This document shows, piece by piece, positions 26,075 to 35,439 of a stretch of 64,000 bases of DNA. Position 1 is the stretch's first letter. Every line of letters starts with the position of its first letter. A program made the position numbers and the translations under genes. This stretch comes from Akkermansia muciniphila (GTDB taxonomy: Bacteria; Pseudomonadota; Gammaproteobacteria; Burkholderiales; Burkholderiaceae_C): the NCBI GenBank assembly GCA_943331105.2, contig CALQKH020000005.1:1-64000 (forward strand), written 5' to 3'. The notes below the pieces were generated by a model. That model saw only the letters and a list, made by a program, of their open reading frames with translations, ran no database searches and was not told the DNA's origin.

Positions 26075-26505
26075 TGAGCGATCCGAAAACCATCGCCCGC
26101 CAAGTCGGCGAGACCATGTTCGCGGTCGACGTGGCATCCAAAGACACCATGGGCATGGAGCTGCTGACTTGCGAACCCGGCCGCGCCGTGATGCGCATGG
26201 CGGTCAAAGCCTTGCACCTGAATGGCCACCAAATTTGCCACGGCGGCTTCATCTTCACCTTGGCCGATTCGACCTTCGCATTTGCCTGCAACAGTTACAA
26301 CAAGAATGCGGTGGCAGCGGGTTGCAGTATCGAGTTTTTGAAGCCCGGCAAGCTGGGCGATGTGCTGACTTGTGAGGGCCTTGAGCAGACTCTGAGCGGG
26401 CGTCATGGCATCTACGACATGAAAGTCACCAATCAAAATGACGAGGTGATTGCCATGTTCCGTGGCAAGAGCGCGCAAATACAAGGCACTGTGGTGCCGG
26501 AATAA
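26071..26505 (+). CDS. paaI: Hydroxyphenylacetyl-CoA thioesterase PaaI (hotdog fold)
   Basis: 144 residues from ATG 26071 (143 from the second ATG at 26074). The thioesterase clears dead-end CoA adducts of the phenylacetate route. It has the hotdog 4HBT-type core LNGHQICHGGFIFTLADSTFAFACN, with the family Asp in the TLADS turn. The start overlaps the paaG stop (ATGATGA). The length matches PaaI. Confidence 0.92.
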   Translation: MMSDPKTIARQVGETMFAVDVASKDTMGMELLTCEPGRAVMRMAVKALHLNGHQICHGGFIFTLADSTFAFACNSYNKNAVAAGCSIEFLKPGKLGDVLTCEGLEQTLSGRHGIYDMKVTNQNDEVIAMFRGKSAQIQGTVVPE

Positions 26506-26557
26506 ATGACGCGGTGCAGTCCTCGCGCTGTCGTCAGTTGATCAAGTGGAGTTTTGA

Positions 26558-27859
26558 ATGAGCCAAAAAGCTTTCCCTCTAGAGCCCATCGAAAAGGCCA
26601 GCATCGACGAGCTGCGCAGTTTGCAGCTCAAGCGTTTGCAGCAAACGTTGCAACACGCCTACGCCAACTCCTCTGTTTATCGGGCCAAGTTCGACGCTGC
26701 TGGTGTGCATCCGAATGACTGCAAGAGCTTGGCGGATATCGCTCAATTCCCTTTCACCACCAAGGCCGACCTGCGTGACAGCTACCCGTTTGGCATGTTT
26801 GCTGTGCCGCGTGAAAACTGCGCACGCATTCACGCGTCAAGTGGCACCACCGGTAAACCCACCGTGGTGGGCTACACCCTCAAAGACATCGATACCTGGT
26901 CTACCGTGGTGGCCCGCAGCATCCGCGCGGGCGGTGCCAAGCCCGGCGACATGGTGCACGTGAGCTATGGTTACGGGTTGTTCACGGGCGGTATGGGTGC
27001 GCATTACGGGGCTGAAAAACTGGGCCTCACGGTGGTGCCCTTTGGCGGTGGTCAGACTGAGCGCCAAGTGCAGCTGATCCAAGATTTCAAACCCAACATC
27101 ATCATGGTCACGCCCAGCTACATGCTGGCCATTGCCGATGAGTTTGAACGCCAAGGCATTGACCCGAAAACATCTTCACTGCGCATCGGCATCTTTGGAG
27201 CCGAGCCTTGGACCAATGACATGCGCGCTGCCATCGAAAAGCGCATGCAAATTGACGCGGTAGACATTTACGGTTTGTCAGAAGTCATGGGCCCGGGTGT
27301 GGCCAGCGAGTGCATTGAAACCAAAGACGGCCCCACGATTTGGGAAGACCATTTTTATCCAGAGATCATCCATCCCGAAACAGGTGAGCCTATGGCCGAT
27401 GGTGAAATGGGAGAACTGGTTTTCACCAGCCTCACCAAAGAAGCCTTGCCCATCATCCGATACCGCACGCGCGATTTGACGCGACTGCTGCCGGGCACAG
27501 CTCGGAGCATGCGCCGCATGGAAAAAATCACGGGCCGAAGCGATGACATGATGATCGTTCGCGGCGTGAACGTGTTTCCCAGCCAAATCGAAGAGTTGAT
27601 TTTGAAGCGCAGCGAGTTGGCTCCGCATTACCAGTGCGTGTTGACCCGTACGGGTCCGATGGACGATTTGAGCGTGCGGGTGGAGACCAAACCCGGGGTG
27701 TCAACCGACAGCGCAGAGGCTCGCGCTGCAGCCAAGCAGCTGCAACATGACATCAAGGTGTTCATTGGCACAAGCGTGGCGATTGAGCTCAAGGCCGAAG
27801 GTGGCGTAGAGCGCAGTCAGGGCAAAGCCAAGCGCGTGTTGGATTTGCGCGGTCAGTAA
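26558..27859 (+). CDS. paaK: Phenylacetate-CoA ligase
   Basis: Adenylate-forming enzyme of 433 residues converting phenylacetate, ATP and CoA to phenylacetyl-CoA. It shows the P-loop-like HASSGTTGKPTVVGYT, YGLSEVMGPGVASEC, the RYRTRDLTRLLPG hinge region and the C-terminal GRSDDMMIVRGVNVFPSQIE. The length is typical. A GGAG lies upstream of the ATG. It is the last gene of the paa unit and ends one base from the convergent apaH stop, with no hairpin between them. Confidence 0.95.
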   Translation: MSQKAFPLEPIEKASIDELRSLQLKRLQQTLQHAYANSSVYRAKFDAAGVHPNDCKSLADIAQFPFTTKADLRDSYPFGMFAVPRENCARIHASSGTTGKPTVVGYTLKDIDTWSTVVARSIRAGGAKPGDMVHVSYGYGLFTGGMGAHYGAEKLGLTVVPFGGGQTERQVQLIQDFKPNIIMVTPSYMLAIADEFERQGIDPKTSSLRIGIFGAEPWTNDMRAAIEKRMQIDAVDIYGLSEVMGPGVASECIETKDGPTIWEDHFYPEIIHPETGEPMADGEMGELVFTSLTKEALPIIRYRTRDLTRLLPGTARSMRRMEKITGRSDDMMIVRGVNVFPSQIEELILKRSELAPHYQCVLTRTGPMDDLSVRVETKPGVSTDSAEARAAAKQLQHDIKVFIGTSVAIELKAEGGVERSQGKAKRVLDLRGQ

Positions 27860-27860
27860 A

Positions 27861-28688
27861 TTACCCGGGTGTCTGAGCTTGCGGGCAGGGCACTTGTATC
27901 CTGTCATGGCTGCCATCTTGGTTCAGCCGCATGGCACTGAGGCAGCCACCCCACACGCACCCTGTGTCCAAAGCCCAAACATCGGTGCGTGGAGGTTGCT
28001 TCAGCGTCGACCAATGACCGAAAGCCACTGTGGTGCCCTCGGTGCGGCGGCCAACAACCTCAAACCATGGCACGTAGCCTGCTGGGGCCAAGCCAGCGGC
28101 CTCTTTGGTGTTGAATTCCATCTCACCGGCTGGTGTGCAAAAGCGCAGGCGGGTCAAGGCGTTGACCACCACACGCCAACGGTCAATGCCTTTCAAGTGG
28201 TCATGCCAGACCGAGGGCTCGTTGCCGTACATCTGTTCTAAAAACGCCAGCCAATCTGGCCCACGCAAAACGGCTTCGACTTCACCCGCCAATGCCAGTG
28301 TTTGCTGGACTGTCCAAGAGGGCAAGACGCCAGCGTGGACCGACAGCACACCGTGAGACCATCGGGCCAGCGGTTGGTGCCTCAGCCATTCCAGCCATTC
28401 GCTCTTGTCGGGTGCTTGAAGCAAAGCATTCAAGGTGTCCGTGCGTCCGGCTGGTCTCAACCCGCTGGCCACGGCCAAACCGTGCAAGTCATGGTTACCC
28501 AATATGCAATGCACGCTGCCGTTTAAAGCCATCAGCCGTCGGAGCACAGTCTCGGAACCGGGCCCTCTGTTGATCAAATCACCCAATATCACCAGTTGAT
28601 CCCGGCTCGGAGAAAAATCAATTTTTTCCAGCAAATGTTCGAAAGGCTGGTTACAGCCTTGAATATCACCAATCCAATAACATGTCAT
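27861..28688 (-). CDS. apaH: Symmetrical bis(5'-nucleosyl)-tetraphosphatase
   Basis: Metallophosphatase of 275 residues hydrolysing Ap4A to ADP, limiting stress dinucleotides. Metal-binding motifs are seen in order: GDIQGC (residue 8), GDLINRGPGS (about 36) and LGNHDLH (about 62); FGHWS is near the C terminus. The length fits. It is divergent from the H-NS-like gene across 218 bp that contains A/T-rich DNA but no other gene. Confidence 0.95.
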   Translation of the reverse strand: MTCYWIGDIQGCNQPFEHLLEKIDFSPSRDQLVILGDLINRGPGSETVLRRLMALNGSVHCILGNHDLHGLAVASGLRPAGRTDTLNALLQAPDKSEWLEWLRHQPLARWSHGVLSVHAGVLPSWTVQQTLALAGEVEAVLRGPDWLAFLEQMYGNEPSVWHDHLKGIDRWRVVVNALTRLRFCTPAGEMEFNTKEAAGLAPAGYVPWFEVVGRRTEGTTVAFGHWSTLKQPPRTDVWALDTGCVWGGCLSAMRLNQDGSHDRIQVPCPQAQTPG

Positions 28689-28906
28689 AGGGGTCGTTTA
28701 ACCAATGGGCTTGAATGATTTTTGATGGTTTAAACTGCCAAGACCATTTCCTAACCGGATCAAACCCCTCTGTCAGCGAGCAGTGAAGATCCGAAAACAT
28801 TGAGTCGTGGAGTTTTTCAATTAATGCGCAAATAAGATTCAATGATGGGATGAGGGAAATTGATTTTGCGTTATATTATGATTTTTATTTTTTCAGGGGA
28901 ATTAAC

Positions 28907-29206
28907 ATGACACAGTCTTACAAAGAACTTTTACAACAACGCGAAGCGCTTGAACTGGCCATTTCACAGGCTCGCCAAAATGAAATTTCTGCCGCGGTGG
29001 CCAAAGTGCGTGAATTGGTGGCCGAGTTTGGACTCACCGCACAAGACGTCTTTCCAGGTCGCGCCAGCAAAGTCGGCGCCGCAAAAGTCGTGAGCAAAGT
29101 GGCGGCCAAGTACCGTGACCCCGCTACGGGCCAAACATGGACAGGACGTGGCAAAGCGCCGAAATGGATTGAAGGCCGTGACCGCACCCCCTTTGTGATT
29201 GGCTGA
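28907..29206 (+). CDS. H-NS family nucleoid protein
   Basis: 99 residues from ATG 28907, which follows a clear CAGGGGA site; an upstream in-frame ATG at 28850 lies in A/T-rich non-coding DNA. The N-terminal half is a coiled-coil oligomerisation helix (LLQQREALELAISQARQ). The C terminus carries the H-NS DNA-binding loop, YRDPATGQTWTGRGKAPKWI. It is a xenogeneic silencer or nucleoid organiser, and short beta-proteobacterial versions of this size are common. The upstream region is A/T-rich, as often seen for autoregulated hns-like genes. A terminator follows. Confidence 0.92.
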   Translation: MTQSYKELLQQREALELAISQARQNEISAAVAKVRELVAEFGLTAQDVFPGRASKVGAAKVVSKVAAKYRDPATGQTWTGRGKAPKWIEGRDRTPFVIG

Positions 29207-29256
29207 AGTCGATCCTTAAAGCTTAGCTGAAGGAACTGGTATTCCCAGTTTCTCTC

Positions 29257-29287
29257 AAAACCCCGCCAATGCGGGGTTTTCTTTTTT
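29257..29287 (+). terminator. Rho-independent terminator after the H-NS-like gene
   Basis: AAAACCCCGC (29257-29266) pairs with GCGGGGTTTT (29271-29280) around CAAT, followed by CTTTTTT. Confidence 0.93.
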
Positions 29288-29334
29288 GTCAGTTCAAATT
29301 GATCTGGATCAACTAAAAAACCAGAGTGTGAGCA

Positions 29335-30111
29335 TCAAATAGGTGCAGATGAACCAAAACGGCGGTCCCTCCCAGCAAACCAAACCAGTGCTCTGTTCAA
29401 TGTTTCACGATTGAAGTCAGGCCATAACTCTTCGCAAAAAAACAATTCCGCGTATGCGGCTTGCCATAACAAGAAATTACTGACACGAGATTCGCCGCCG
29501 GTTCGAATGAGTAAATCCACTTCGGGTGCATCGGCCGTGCTCAGACAGGGTGTCAATGCGGTTTCAGTCAAGGACTCAAGTCCCAAAGATGGGTTCCTGC
29601 TCTGCCAGGCTTTGACCGCTTGCAACATGTCCCAGCGACCACCATAGTTGGCACAGATATAAAGGGTAATGCCGGCGTTCCCAGCTGTTTGCTGCTCAGC
29701 ATCTGCAATCAATTCCTGCAAAGAATCCGAAAATTTGAGCTTGTCGCCCAAGACTTTGAGTCGGACGCCGTTGGCGTTCATGTCACGAATCTCTTTTTTG
29801 AGATAGGTCATGAACAGCCCCAGAAGTGCACTGACCTCGTCGGGTGGTCTTTTCCAATTTTCTGTGCTGAAAGCAAAAAGGCTCAAATGTGGAATACCAA
29901 ATTCGGCACACGATTTCACGATTTCACGAACCCTTTGTGCGCCTGCGGCATGGCCCAGCCCCGCGGGCATGAAGCGGCTCTTGGCCCAACGGCGATTGCC
30001 ATCCATGATGATGGCAATGTGCTGGGGCAAAGCAGGGGATTTGGAAGCAGCCAATTGAAAAGGGATGGGTTGGTTGGCGCTCATTTTAGGGGGCTGCCTA
30101 AGTGGTTCCAT
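29335..30111 (-). CDS. uppS: Cis-polyprenyl diphosphate synthase (UppS family)
   Basis: 258 residues (249 if the second ATG, at 30084, is the start). It condenses isopentenyl diphosphate onto farnesyl diphosphate to make the undecaprenyl carrier for cell-wall synthesis. Catalytic motifs are intact: AIIMDGNRRWAKSR (with the essential Asp), FSTENWKRP and DLLIRTGGESRVSNFLLWQ. The cell wall gene is usually found in the pyrH-frr-uppS-cdsA cluster; here it stands alone, so it may be relocated or a second copy. It is divergent from the next gene, with the two starts 25 bases apart. Confidence 0.88.
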   Translation of the reverse strand: MEPLRQPPKMSANQPIPFQLAASKSPALPQHIAIIMDGNRRWAKSRFMPAGLGHAAGAQRVREIVKSCAEFGIPHLSLFAFSTENWKRPPDEVSALLGLFMTYLKKEIRDMNANGVRLKVLGDKLKFSDSLQELIADAEQQTAGNAGITLYICANYGGRWDMLQAVKAWQSRNPSLGLESLTETALTPCLSTADAPEVDLLIRTGGESRVSNFLLWQAAYAELFFCEELWPDFNRETLNRALVWFAGRDRRFGSSAPI

Positions 30112-30136
30112 TTGTCAGCGTTTTAAGAAAGTCTGC

Positions 30137-30748
30137 ATGTCACCCCAAATTCAAGAATTCTTGGACCGGATTCAGCGGATCGAGTTGGCCATTGAGCAAG
30201 AGGCCAAGACTCGCCGCCAGCTCTGGCAAGTCGACTTTGAAGCGAATAAGGTCCGGTTTGAAAAAGAGGTGTTGGCTCAGCAAAAGCGTTTCAAGCAAGG
30301 CTTGCTGGTTTATGTGTTGACCGCCGAGTGGCGACATGTCTTGTGTGTGCCCTTTATTTATCCCGTGCTCGTGCCCATGCTGATGCTGGATTTTTTTGTT
30401 TATGTTTACCAGTGGGTGTGTTTTCCCCTGTTCAATATCCCGAGGGTTCGACGCTCAGATTTTTGGGTTTTCGACCGATCGCACTTGGCTTATCTGAATT
30501 GGCTTGAAAAAATCAACTGTGCTTATTGCGCTTACGGCAATGGTTTGATCGCTTATTGCCGTGAAGTGTTTGGTTTGACCGAACAGTATTGGTGTCCCAT
30601 CAAGCACTCGCAGCGCATCCTTCAGGCCCATCCTCACTACCATGGCTTTGCCGATTTCGGCGATGCGGAAAACTACCGCTCTGAGTTGACACGTCTGCGG
30701 GCCGAGTTGCAAGTCCTTCACAAGCCAATTAAGAAGATCAAAAATTGA
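30137..30748 (+). CDS. Conserved membrane protein, function unknown
   Basis: 203 residues from ATG 30137, with an AAGAAAG site eight bases upstream. An N-terminal amphipathic or coiled-coil stretch (about residues 1-60) precedes one or two hydrophobic segments (about 65-105: VPFIYPVLVPMLMLDFFVYVY). A Cys/Tyr-rich soluble tail follows, with NCAYCAYGNGLIAYCREV and YWCPIKHSQ. The Cys and His residues could bind metal. I recall it as widespread in beta-proteobacteria without an assigned role. Confidence 0.75.
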   Translation: MSPQIQEFLDRIQRIELAIEQEAKTRRQLWQVDFEANKVRFEKEVLAQQKRFKQGLLVYVLTAEWRHVLCVPFIYPVLVPMLMLDFFVYVYQWVCFPLFNIPRVRRSDFWVFDRSHLAYLNWLEKINCAYCAYGNGLIAYCREVFGLTEQYWCPIKHSQRILQAHPHYHGFADFGDAENYRSELTRLRAELQVLHKPIKKIKN

Positions 30749-30829
30749 AGAGGGCCTGAAAAAACGACCAATTTTTGTCTGTCACGTCATCGACACCCCT
30801 GCAGGCCGAACCCTCATAAAGTGACCGTT

Positions 30830-31285
30830 ATGAGAACATTTGAAAACTTGGCCGAATTGGCCGCCTGTGTCGGCCAAGATGTGGCTGCGACTGAGTGGGT
30901 AGAGATCACCCAACAACAGATCAACCAATTTGCCGAGGCCACGGGCGATCACCAGTGGATTCACAGTGATGTGGAGCGGGCCAAGCTGGGACCTTTTGGG
31001 GCGCCCATTGCACATGGTTTTCTGACCTTGTCTTTGTTGTCGCAGTTTTTTGACAAGACCATAGATGTCCGCAACAAGCGGATGGGGGTCAATTACGGTT
31101 TGAACAAGGTGCGTTTCATGGCGCCGGTGCCCGTGGGCAGCCGTTTGCGCGCGCATCTGCACTTGCATTCGGCTACGCCGATTGAGGGCAATGGCCTTCA
31201 GCTGCAATGGAACGTCACGGTTGAGCGTGAGGGCAGCGACAAACCCGTATGCGCAGCCGAGTCGTTGGTACGAATTTACGCCTGA
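30830..31285 (+). CDS. MaoC-like hydratase
   Basis: Hotdog-fold protein of 151 residues from ATG 30830; an in-frame GTG at 30821 is a weaker start. It carries the hydratase-2 motif FAEATGDHQWIHSD, with catalytic Asp and His, then GPFGAPIAHGFLTLSL. It probably hydrates (R)-3-hydroxyacyl-CoA type enoyl-CoA. Its 3' end overlaps the convergent trmL gene by 10 bases. It may support the nearby CoA-thioester catabolism. Confidence 0.88.
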   Translation: MRTFENLAELAACVGQDVAATEWVEITQQQINQFAEATGDHQWIHSDVERAKLGPFGAPIAHGFLTLSLLSQFFDKTIDVRNKRMGVNYGLNKVRFMAPVPVGSRLRAHLHLHSATPIEGNGLQLQWNVTVEREGSDKPVCAAESLVRIYA

Positions 31286-31773
31286 GGGGGTAAGCCTTCG
31301 TTGGCGCGCGCCACACCCCATTCGTTTTGCCGCCAGGCTTCAAACACGGTGACCGCTACCGCATTCGAGAGGTTCAAGCTGCGTTGGCCTTCACGCATGG
31401 GCAACTTGATGCGTTGGTCCGGCGCAAATTGCTCACGCAGTTCGGGCGACAAACCTCGTGTTTCTGAACCAAAGATCAGCCAGTCGCCGGGTTCAAAGCG
31501 CACGCCGAAAGCGGAACGGCTCCCTTTGGTGGTCAAAGCATACATACGGTCTGCTGCGGGCCGCGCATTCGTTAAAAATGCATCCCAGTCGGCGTAGCGA
31601 CGTAAGTCGGCATATTCGTGGTAATCGAGCCCAGCTCGCCGCATGTGTTTGTCATCCATCGAAAACCCTAGAGGCTCCACCAGATGCAAGGTGCAGCCGG
31701 TGTTGGCGGCCAAACGGATGACGTTGCCGGTGTTAGGCGGGATTTCGGGTTCAACCAAGACAATATGAAACAT
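31276..31773 (-). CDS. trmL: tRNA (cytidine(34)-2'-O)-methyltransferase
   Basis: SPOUT-knot methyltransferase of 165 residues modifying the wobble base of leucine tRNAs. The family landmarks are NIGNVIRLAANTG-like (here PNTGNVIRLAANTG), FGSETRGLSPELREQF and LPMREGQRSLNLSNAVAV. The length is slightly above the E. coli protein. It lies upstream of, but not overlapping, the comF-like gene on the same strand. Confidence 0.95.
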   Translation of the reverse strand: MFHIVLVEPEIPPNTGNVIRLAANTGCTLHLVEPLGFSMDDKHMRRAGLDYHEYADLRRYADWDAFLTNARPAADRMYALTTKGSRSAFGVRFEPGDWLIFGSETRGLSPELREQFAPDQRIKLPMREGQRSLNLSNAVAVTVFEAWRQNEWGVARANEGLPPQA

Positions 31774-31831
31774 GGCGCCTATTGTGCCTTGGTGTTTTGG
31801 TCACGTCGAAGAGCCGTCATGTGGACATGAT

Positions 31832-32563
31832 CTATTCGGTTCTGGCTAGAACCAGGGCGCTGACATGGACAGCACCAGCTTGGCGCAGCACCCGGGCTGC
31901 CATGTGCAAAGATGCGCCAGTGGTCATCACATCGTCCACCAGCACCACGCGTTTTCCTCTCAATTGTCCTGCCCGAAGGGGCTCGACAGCGAACGCATCA
32001 ACCAAATTGGCGAGTCGCTCATGGCGAGGCAATTGTCTTTGTGAGGGCGTGTCACGTGTTCTCAGCAGCATTTGAACATCTGCTTTGGAGGGGCTCAATT
32101 GTTTGGCCAGCTCCCATGATTGGTTGTAGCCACGAAAGGCCAACCGTTGTGCGGAAAGCGGAATGGGCAAAACAAGATCCGCTTTGTCCAATATGTCTTC
32201 GGCCCAAGGTGTGCTCATCATCAAAGTGGCCAAGGCATGGGACCAACCAGCTTGTTGCTGGAATTTGAATCTTGCGATCAGGTCCACCCATGGCCAAGCG
32301 TAGGTCACAGCGGCAAGGCAGATGTCCAAGGGTGACGCTTGGTCTTGGCAGACTGGACATGGCCGCCCAACATGTGGCCATGGCAATGCACATTGAGGGC
32401 AACGGTTTTGGGGCTGTGCAAAGTGGGTGATGCATCCCTCACAGACCGGCGCATGGGGCCAGTCATGGCAGATGGCGCAGCGGCTGGGTAACCAATGCCA
32501 AAGACCTGCTCTCGAATTTGCATTCGACGCAAAAGACTTTGCCTTAAAAGAAAGGGGCCACAT
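31832..32563 (-). CDS. comF: ComF-family phosphoribosyltransferase-like protein
   Basis: 243 residues from the ATG at 32563; the frame stays open upstream to a TTG at 32608, which I think less likely. The N terminus has Cys pairs of a zinc-ribbon (CAICHDWPHAPVCEGC ... CPQCALPW ... CPVC). The C terminus has a PRTase fold with the PRPP loop VVLVDDVMTTGAS. The family is linked to DNA uptake in competent species, but the biochemical role is open. It is divergent from the bioC-like gene, a typical neighbour. Confidence 0.9.
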   Translation of the reverse strand: MWPLSFKAKSFASNANSRAGLWHWLPSRCAICHDWPHAPVCEGCITHFAQPQNRCPQCALPWPHVGRPCPVCQDQASPLDICLAAVTYAWPWVDLIARFKFQQQAGWSHALATLMMSTPWAEDILDKADLVLPIPLSAQRLAFRGYNQSWELAKQLSPSKADVQMLLRTRDTPSQRQLPRHERLANLVDAFAVEPLRAGQLRGKRVVLVDDVMTTGASLHMAARVLRQAGAVHVSALVLARTE

Positions 32564-32667
32564 CGTGTCAATATACTCAAGCCACAACCCATGAGCAAGG
32601 CGGCGCAACCCTCACAGCATTCCTTGCAACCGGCGTGTCCATTGCTTGTCATTCATTTGAACCATCC

Positions 32668-33585
32668 ATGCCCTCAGTTTCTAGACCACCGTCCTTGGAC
32701 CCTGTAGCAGCTGCAAGATGGCTGGGAAGGCCCTTGTCGGCAGTGAAATCGCCTTGGTTGCACGAAGAAGTAGCCTCGCGCATGCAAGAACGGTTGGACT
32801 TCATCACATTGCAACCCCAGCAATGGGTTCATTGGGAGCCGTTGAGCGGGGGCGTGGCTGCGCACAAGTCGCTTGTCAAGCGTTACCCGAATGCCCGCGC
32901 ATGGCTGGTCTGCGAACAAGCTGAGAATGCCAAGTCGGCCCAATCCTTGATCACCCGCGACTGGTGGCAAGTGCTGGCTTTAAAGGGTCAAAGGCAGCGG
33001 TTGGGCGTGCCGACTGAGCACACGGCCGACATGCTGTGGGCCAATATGCAATTGCACGGGCACCCAGAACCTCAGGCCTTGCTGCAGTCATGGCATGGTT
33101 TTTTGTCTGTGAATGGGTTTTTGATGTTTTCCTGTCTCGGGCCCGACACGCTGCGGGAGTTGCGGCCAATTTATGAACGTGCAGGTTGGCCTCAGCCTGC
33201 CCATGAGTTCACCGACATGCACGATTGGGGCGACATGTTGGTGCAAGCGGGTTTTGCCGAACCGGTCATGGACATGGAGCGGATCACCTTGACTTTTGCC
33301 TCGCCTGAGGCTTTATTGGCCGAATTGCGCGAATTGGGGCGCAATTTGCATGTCCATCGTTTCGCAGGCCTGAGGGGGCGCTCTTGGAAGCGTTCGTTGC
33401 TGCAGGCCTTGATGGCACTGGCTCGCCCAGAAAATGATGGGCGACTCTCTTTGAGCTTTGAAATCGTTTACGGACATGCTCTAAAACCTCAACCGAGGGC
33501 CAAATTGGCATCGACAACGGAAATCGGGCTGGACCAAATGCGCCATATGCTGCGTTCGTCTGGGGGTATGCCGGACAAACTTTGA
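32668..33585 (+). CDS. BioC-like SAM-dependent methyltransferase
   Basis: 305 residues from ATG 32668; a GTG at 32635 is the alternative. The protein has the BioC-style C-terminal half (GFLMFSCLGPDTLRELRPIY, FTDMHDWGDMLVQAGFAEPVMDMERITLTF), which fits malonyl-ACP O-methyltransferase of biotin synthesis. The N-terminal SAM-binding region lacks a crisp glycine-rich motif; the stretch LEPLSGG/WEPLSGG is a poor match. I therefore leave the symbol empty: it may be BioC or a diverged relative. Confidence 0.7.
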   Translation: MPSVSRPPSLDPVAAARWLGRPLSAVKSPWLHEEVASRMQERLDFITLQPQQWVHWEPLSGGVAAHKSLVKRYPNARAWLVCEQAENAKSAQSLITRDWWQVLALKGQRQRLGVPTEHTADMLWANMQLHGHPEPQALLQSWHGFLSVNGFLMFSCLGPDTLRELRPIYERAGWPQPAHEFTDMHDWGDMLVQAGFAEPVMDMERITLTFASPEALLAELRELGRNLHVHRFAGLRGRSWKRSLLQALMALARPENDGRLSLSFEIVYGHALKPQPRAKLASTTEIGLDQMRHMLRSSGGMPDKL

Positions 33586-33680
33586 GTTTTGTCAAAAGAG
33601 GGGTGGTTCTCAGGTAAAATCCGGCCGAAATTGAACTCAGCGATTGCTTGATGGCGTGTTAGTTTATTGAAAGTTGACGG

Positions 33681-34157
33681 ATGTCAAATCAGGCTTATCA
33701 GTTTGCACAAGTCTCTGGGCCTTCCATTCATTGGCGGCTAAAGCGCAATTGCTCTTTTACACCTGTTCAGCTGGGCTGGATGTACATATTTTTGTGCACC
33801 GTTTCATTGGCCATAGGTGTCTTTTTTTGGCTGCAAGGTGCCACGCTTGTCTTGGCTTTTGCCGGTCTGGAGGTGGCTGTTGTGGGATTGGCTTTCTTGG
33901 TCTATGCCCGCCATGCAGCTGACGGAGAGCTGATTTCTTTGCAGGGCGCCAATTTGGTGGTGGAGCTTGAGACGGCGGGCAAATTGGAGAGGACTGAGTT
34001 TGAGCGTCAATGGGTGAGGGTAGAACCGAAATCCGGTGACCTGAGTTTGATCGAGTTGTCAGGCCAGGGTCGATCGATTGAAGTGGGGCGTTTTGTTCGC
34101 CCGGAGCTCCGGCAAGTGCTGGCGCGAGAAATTAGAAAGGCGTTGCGTTCAGCGTGA
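33681..34157 (+). CDS. DUF2244 membrane protein upstream of cytochrome oxidase
   Basis: 158 residues with two membrane helices (about 33-50 and 54-73), followed by a soluble C-terminal part (residues 80-158) with basic residues. DUF2244 proteins typically lie directly ahead of ctaC in beta-proteobacteria. The function is not known; association with oxidase biogenesis is inferred from position, 77 bases ahead of ctaC. Confidence 0.82.
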   Translation: MSNQAYQFAQVSGPSIHWRLKRNCSFTPVQLGWMYIFLCTVSLAIGVFFWLQGATLVLAFAGLEVAVVGLAFLVYARHAADGELISLQGANLVVELETAGKLERTEFERQWVRVEPKSGDLSLIELSGQGRSIEVGRFVRPELRQVLAREIRKALRSA

Positions 34158-34234
34158 TGCCAGGTGGCAATTTGGATCTGTTTCAGTTTGTCTAAAGTGT
34201 GAATTCAACAGTGTCTTGGAAGTTAGTGAGAACC

Positions 34235-35407
34235 ATGAAGAATATCTCCAACCAATTGGCTACGCTGCTATCGCGCGCGGGCATTTTTGCAGGTGCATGG
34301 GTTGCAACAGCAGCCCACGCTGTCAACGACTTGCCGGGTGGCCCTGCAGTCAATCAGCTCAATTTGCACCCCGCAGTCACCAAGATTGCCGAAGAGCAGC
34401 AGTGGTTGCATTGGTTCATGCTGATCCTTTGCACGGTCATCTTCATTGCCGTTTTTGCGGTCATGTTTTATTCCATTTGGAAGCACCGCAAGTCAGTGGG
34501 CCACAAACCCGCTACCTTTACCGAATCCATCACGGTCGAGGTGGTTTGGACCGCTGTACCCTTCATCATCGTGATCTTGATGGCCTTGCCGGCCACCAAG
34601 GTTTTGGTGGCTCAAAAAGACACCACCAACGCCGACTTGACCGTCAAGGTCACGGGTTACCAGTGGAAATGGGGTTACGACTACATCAATGGTCAAGGTG
34701 AAGGTCTGAGCTACATCTCTACCCTCGATTCATCGCACCGTGCCATGTCCGATGCCGGCAAGCCAGCAGGTGACAATTACCTCCTCAAAGTGGATAACCC
34801 ATTGGTGGTTCCTGTGGGTCAGAAAGTTCGCGTGATTACCACTGCCAATGATGTGATCCACGCATTTGCCGTGCCTGCCTTTGGCATCAAACAGGATGCC
34901 ATTCCAGGTTTTGTGCGCGACACTTGGTTTCGTGCTGAAAAGACAGGTGACTTCTACGGTCAATGCCAAGAGCTTTGCGGCAAAGAGCATGCCTACATGC
35001 CCATCCATGTGAAAGTTTTGTCGGCAGAAGATTACACAGCATGGGTGGCCACAGAGAAGAAGAAGCAATTGGCCAAAGCAGACGACCCGAGCAAAGTTTG
35101 GGCTTTGGACGATTTGACCAAGCGCGGTGAGAAAGTCTACGCATCCAACTGTATTGCTTGCCACCAAGCGTCTGGCAAAGTAGCCGGGTCTATCAAGGCG
35201 CTTGACGGTTCTTCCATTGTTCTGGACGCAGACAAGTCCAAGCAGATCGCTGTTTTGCTCAATGGAGCAGGCAATGGTGCCATGCCATCTTGGAAGCAGT
35301 TGTCTGATACCGATATCGCTGCTGTTATTTCTTACACCAAGAACAACTGGTCCAACAAAACCGGGCAAATCGTGCAACCAGCCGACGTCTTGGCCGCTCG
35401 CAAATAA
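34235..35407 (+). CDS. ctaC: Cytochrome c oxidase subunit II with fused cytochrome c domain
   Basis: 390 residues from ATG 34235. It has a signal peptide, two membrane helices (about 65-90 and 105-130), and a cupredoxin domain with the CuA site C244-QEL-C248-GKE-H252 and nearby Met255. A C-terminal cytochrome c domain carries the heme motif C306-IA-C309-H310. The enzyme takes electrons from cytochrome c and hands them to subunit I. The fused c domain is a caa3-like feature seen in many beta-proteobacteria. An in-frame GTG upstream (34199) is an unlikely start. Confidence 0.96.
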   Translation: MKNISNQLATLLSRAGIFAGAWVATAAHAVNDLPGGPAVNQLNLHPAVTKIAEEQQWLHWFMLILCTVIFIAVFAVMFYSIWKHRKSVGHKPATFTESITVEVVWTAVPFIIVILMALPATKVLVAQKDTTNADLTVKVTGYQWKWGYDYINGQGEGLSYISTLDSSHRAMSDAGKPAGDNYLLKVDNPLVVPVGQKVRVITTANDVIHAFAVPAFGIKQDAIPGFVRDTWFRAEKTGDFYGQCQELCGKEHAYMPIHVKVLSAEDYTAWVATEKKKQLAKADDPSKVWALDDLTKRGEKVYASNCIACHQASGKVAGSIKALDGSSIVLDADKSKQIAVLLNGAGNGAMPSWKQLSDTDIAAVISYTKNNWSNKTGQIVQPADVLAARK

Positions 35408-35439
35408 GCCCTACCGTATTCAAATCAAAGGAAATCAAG

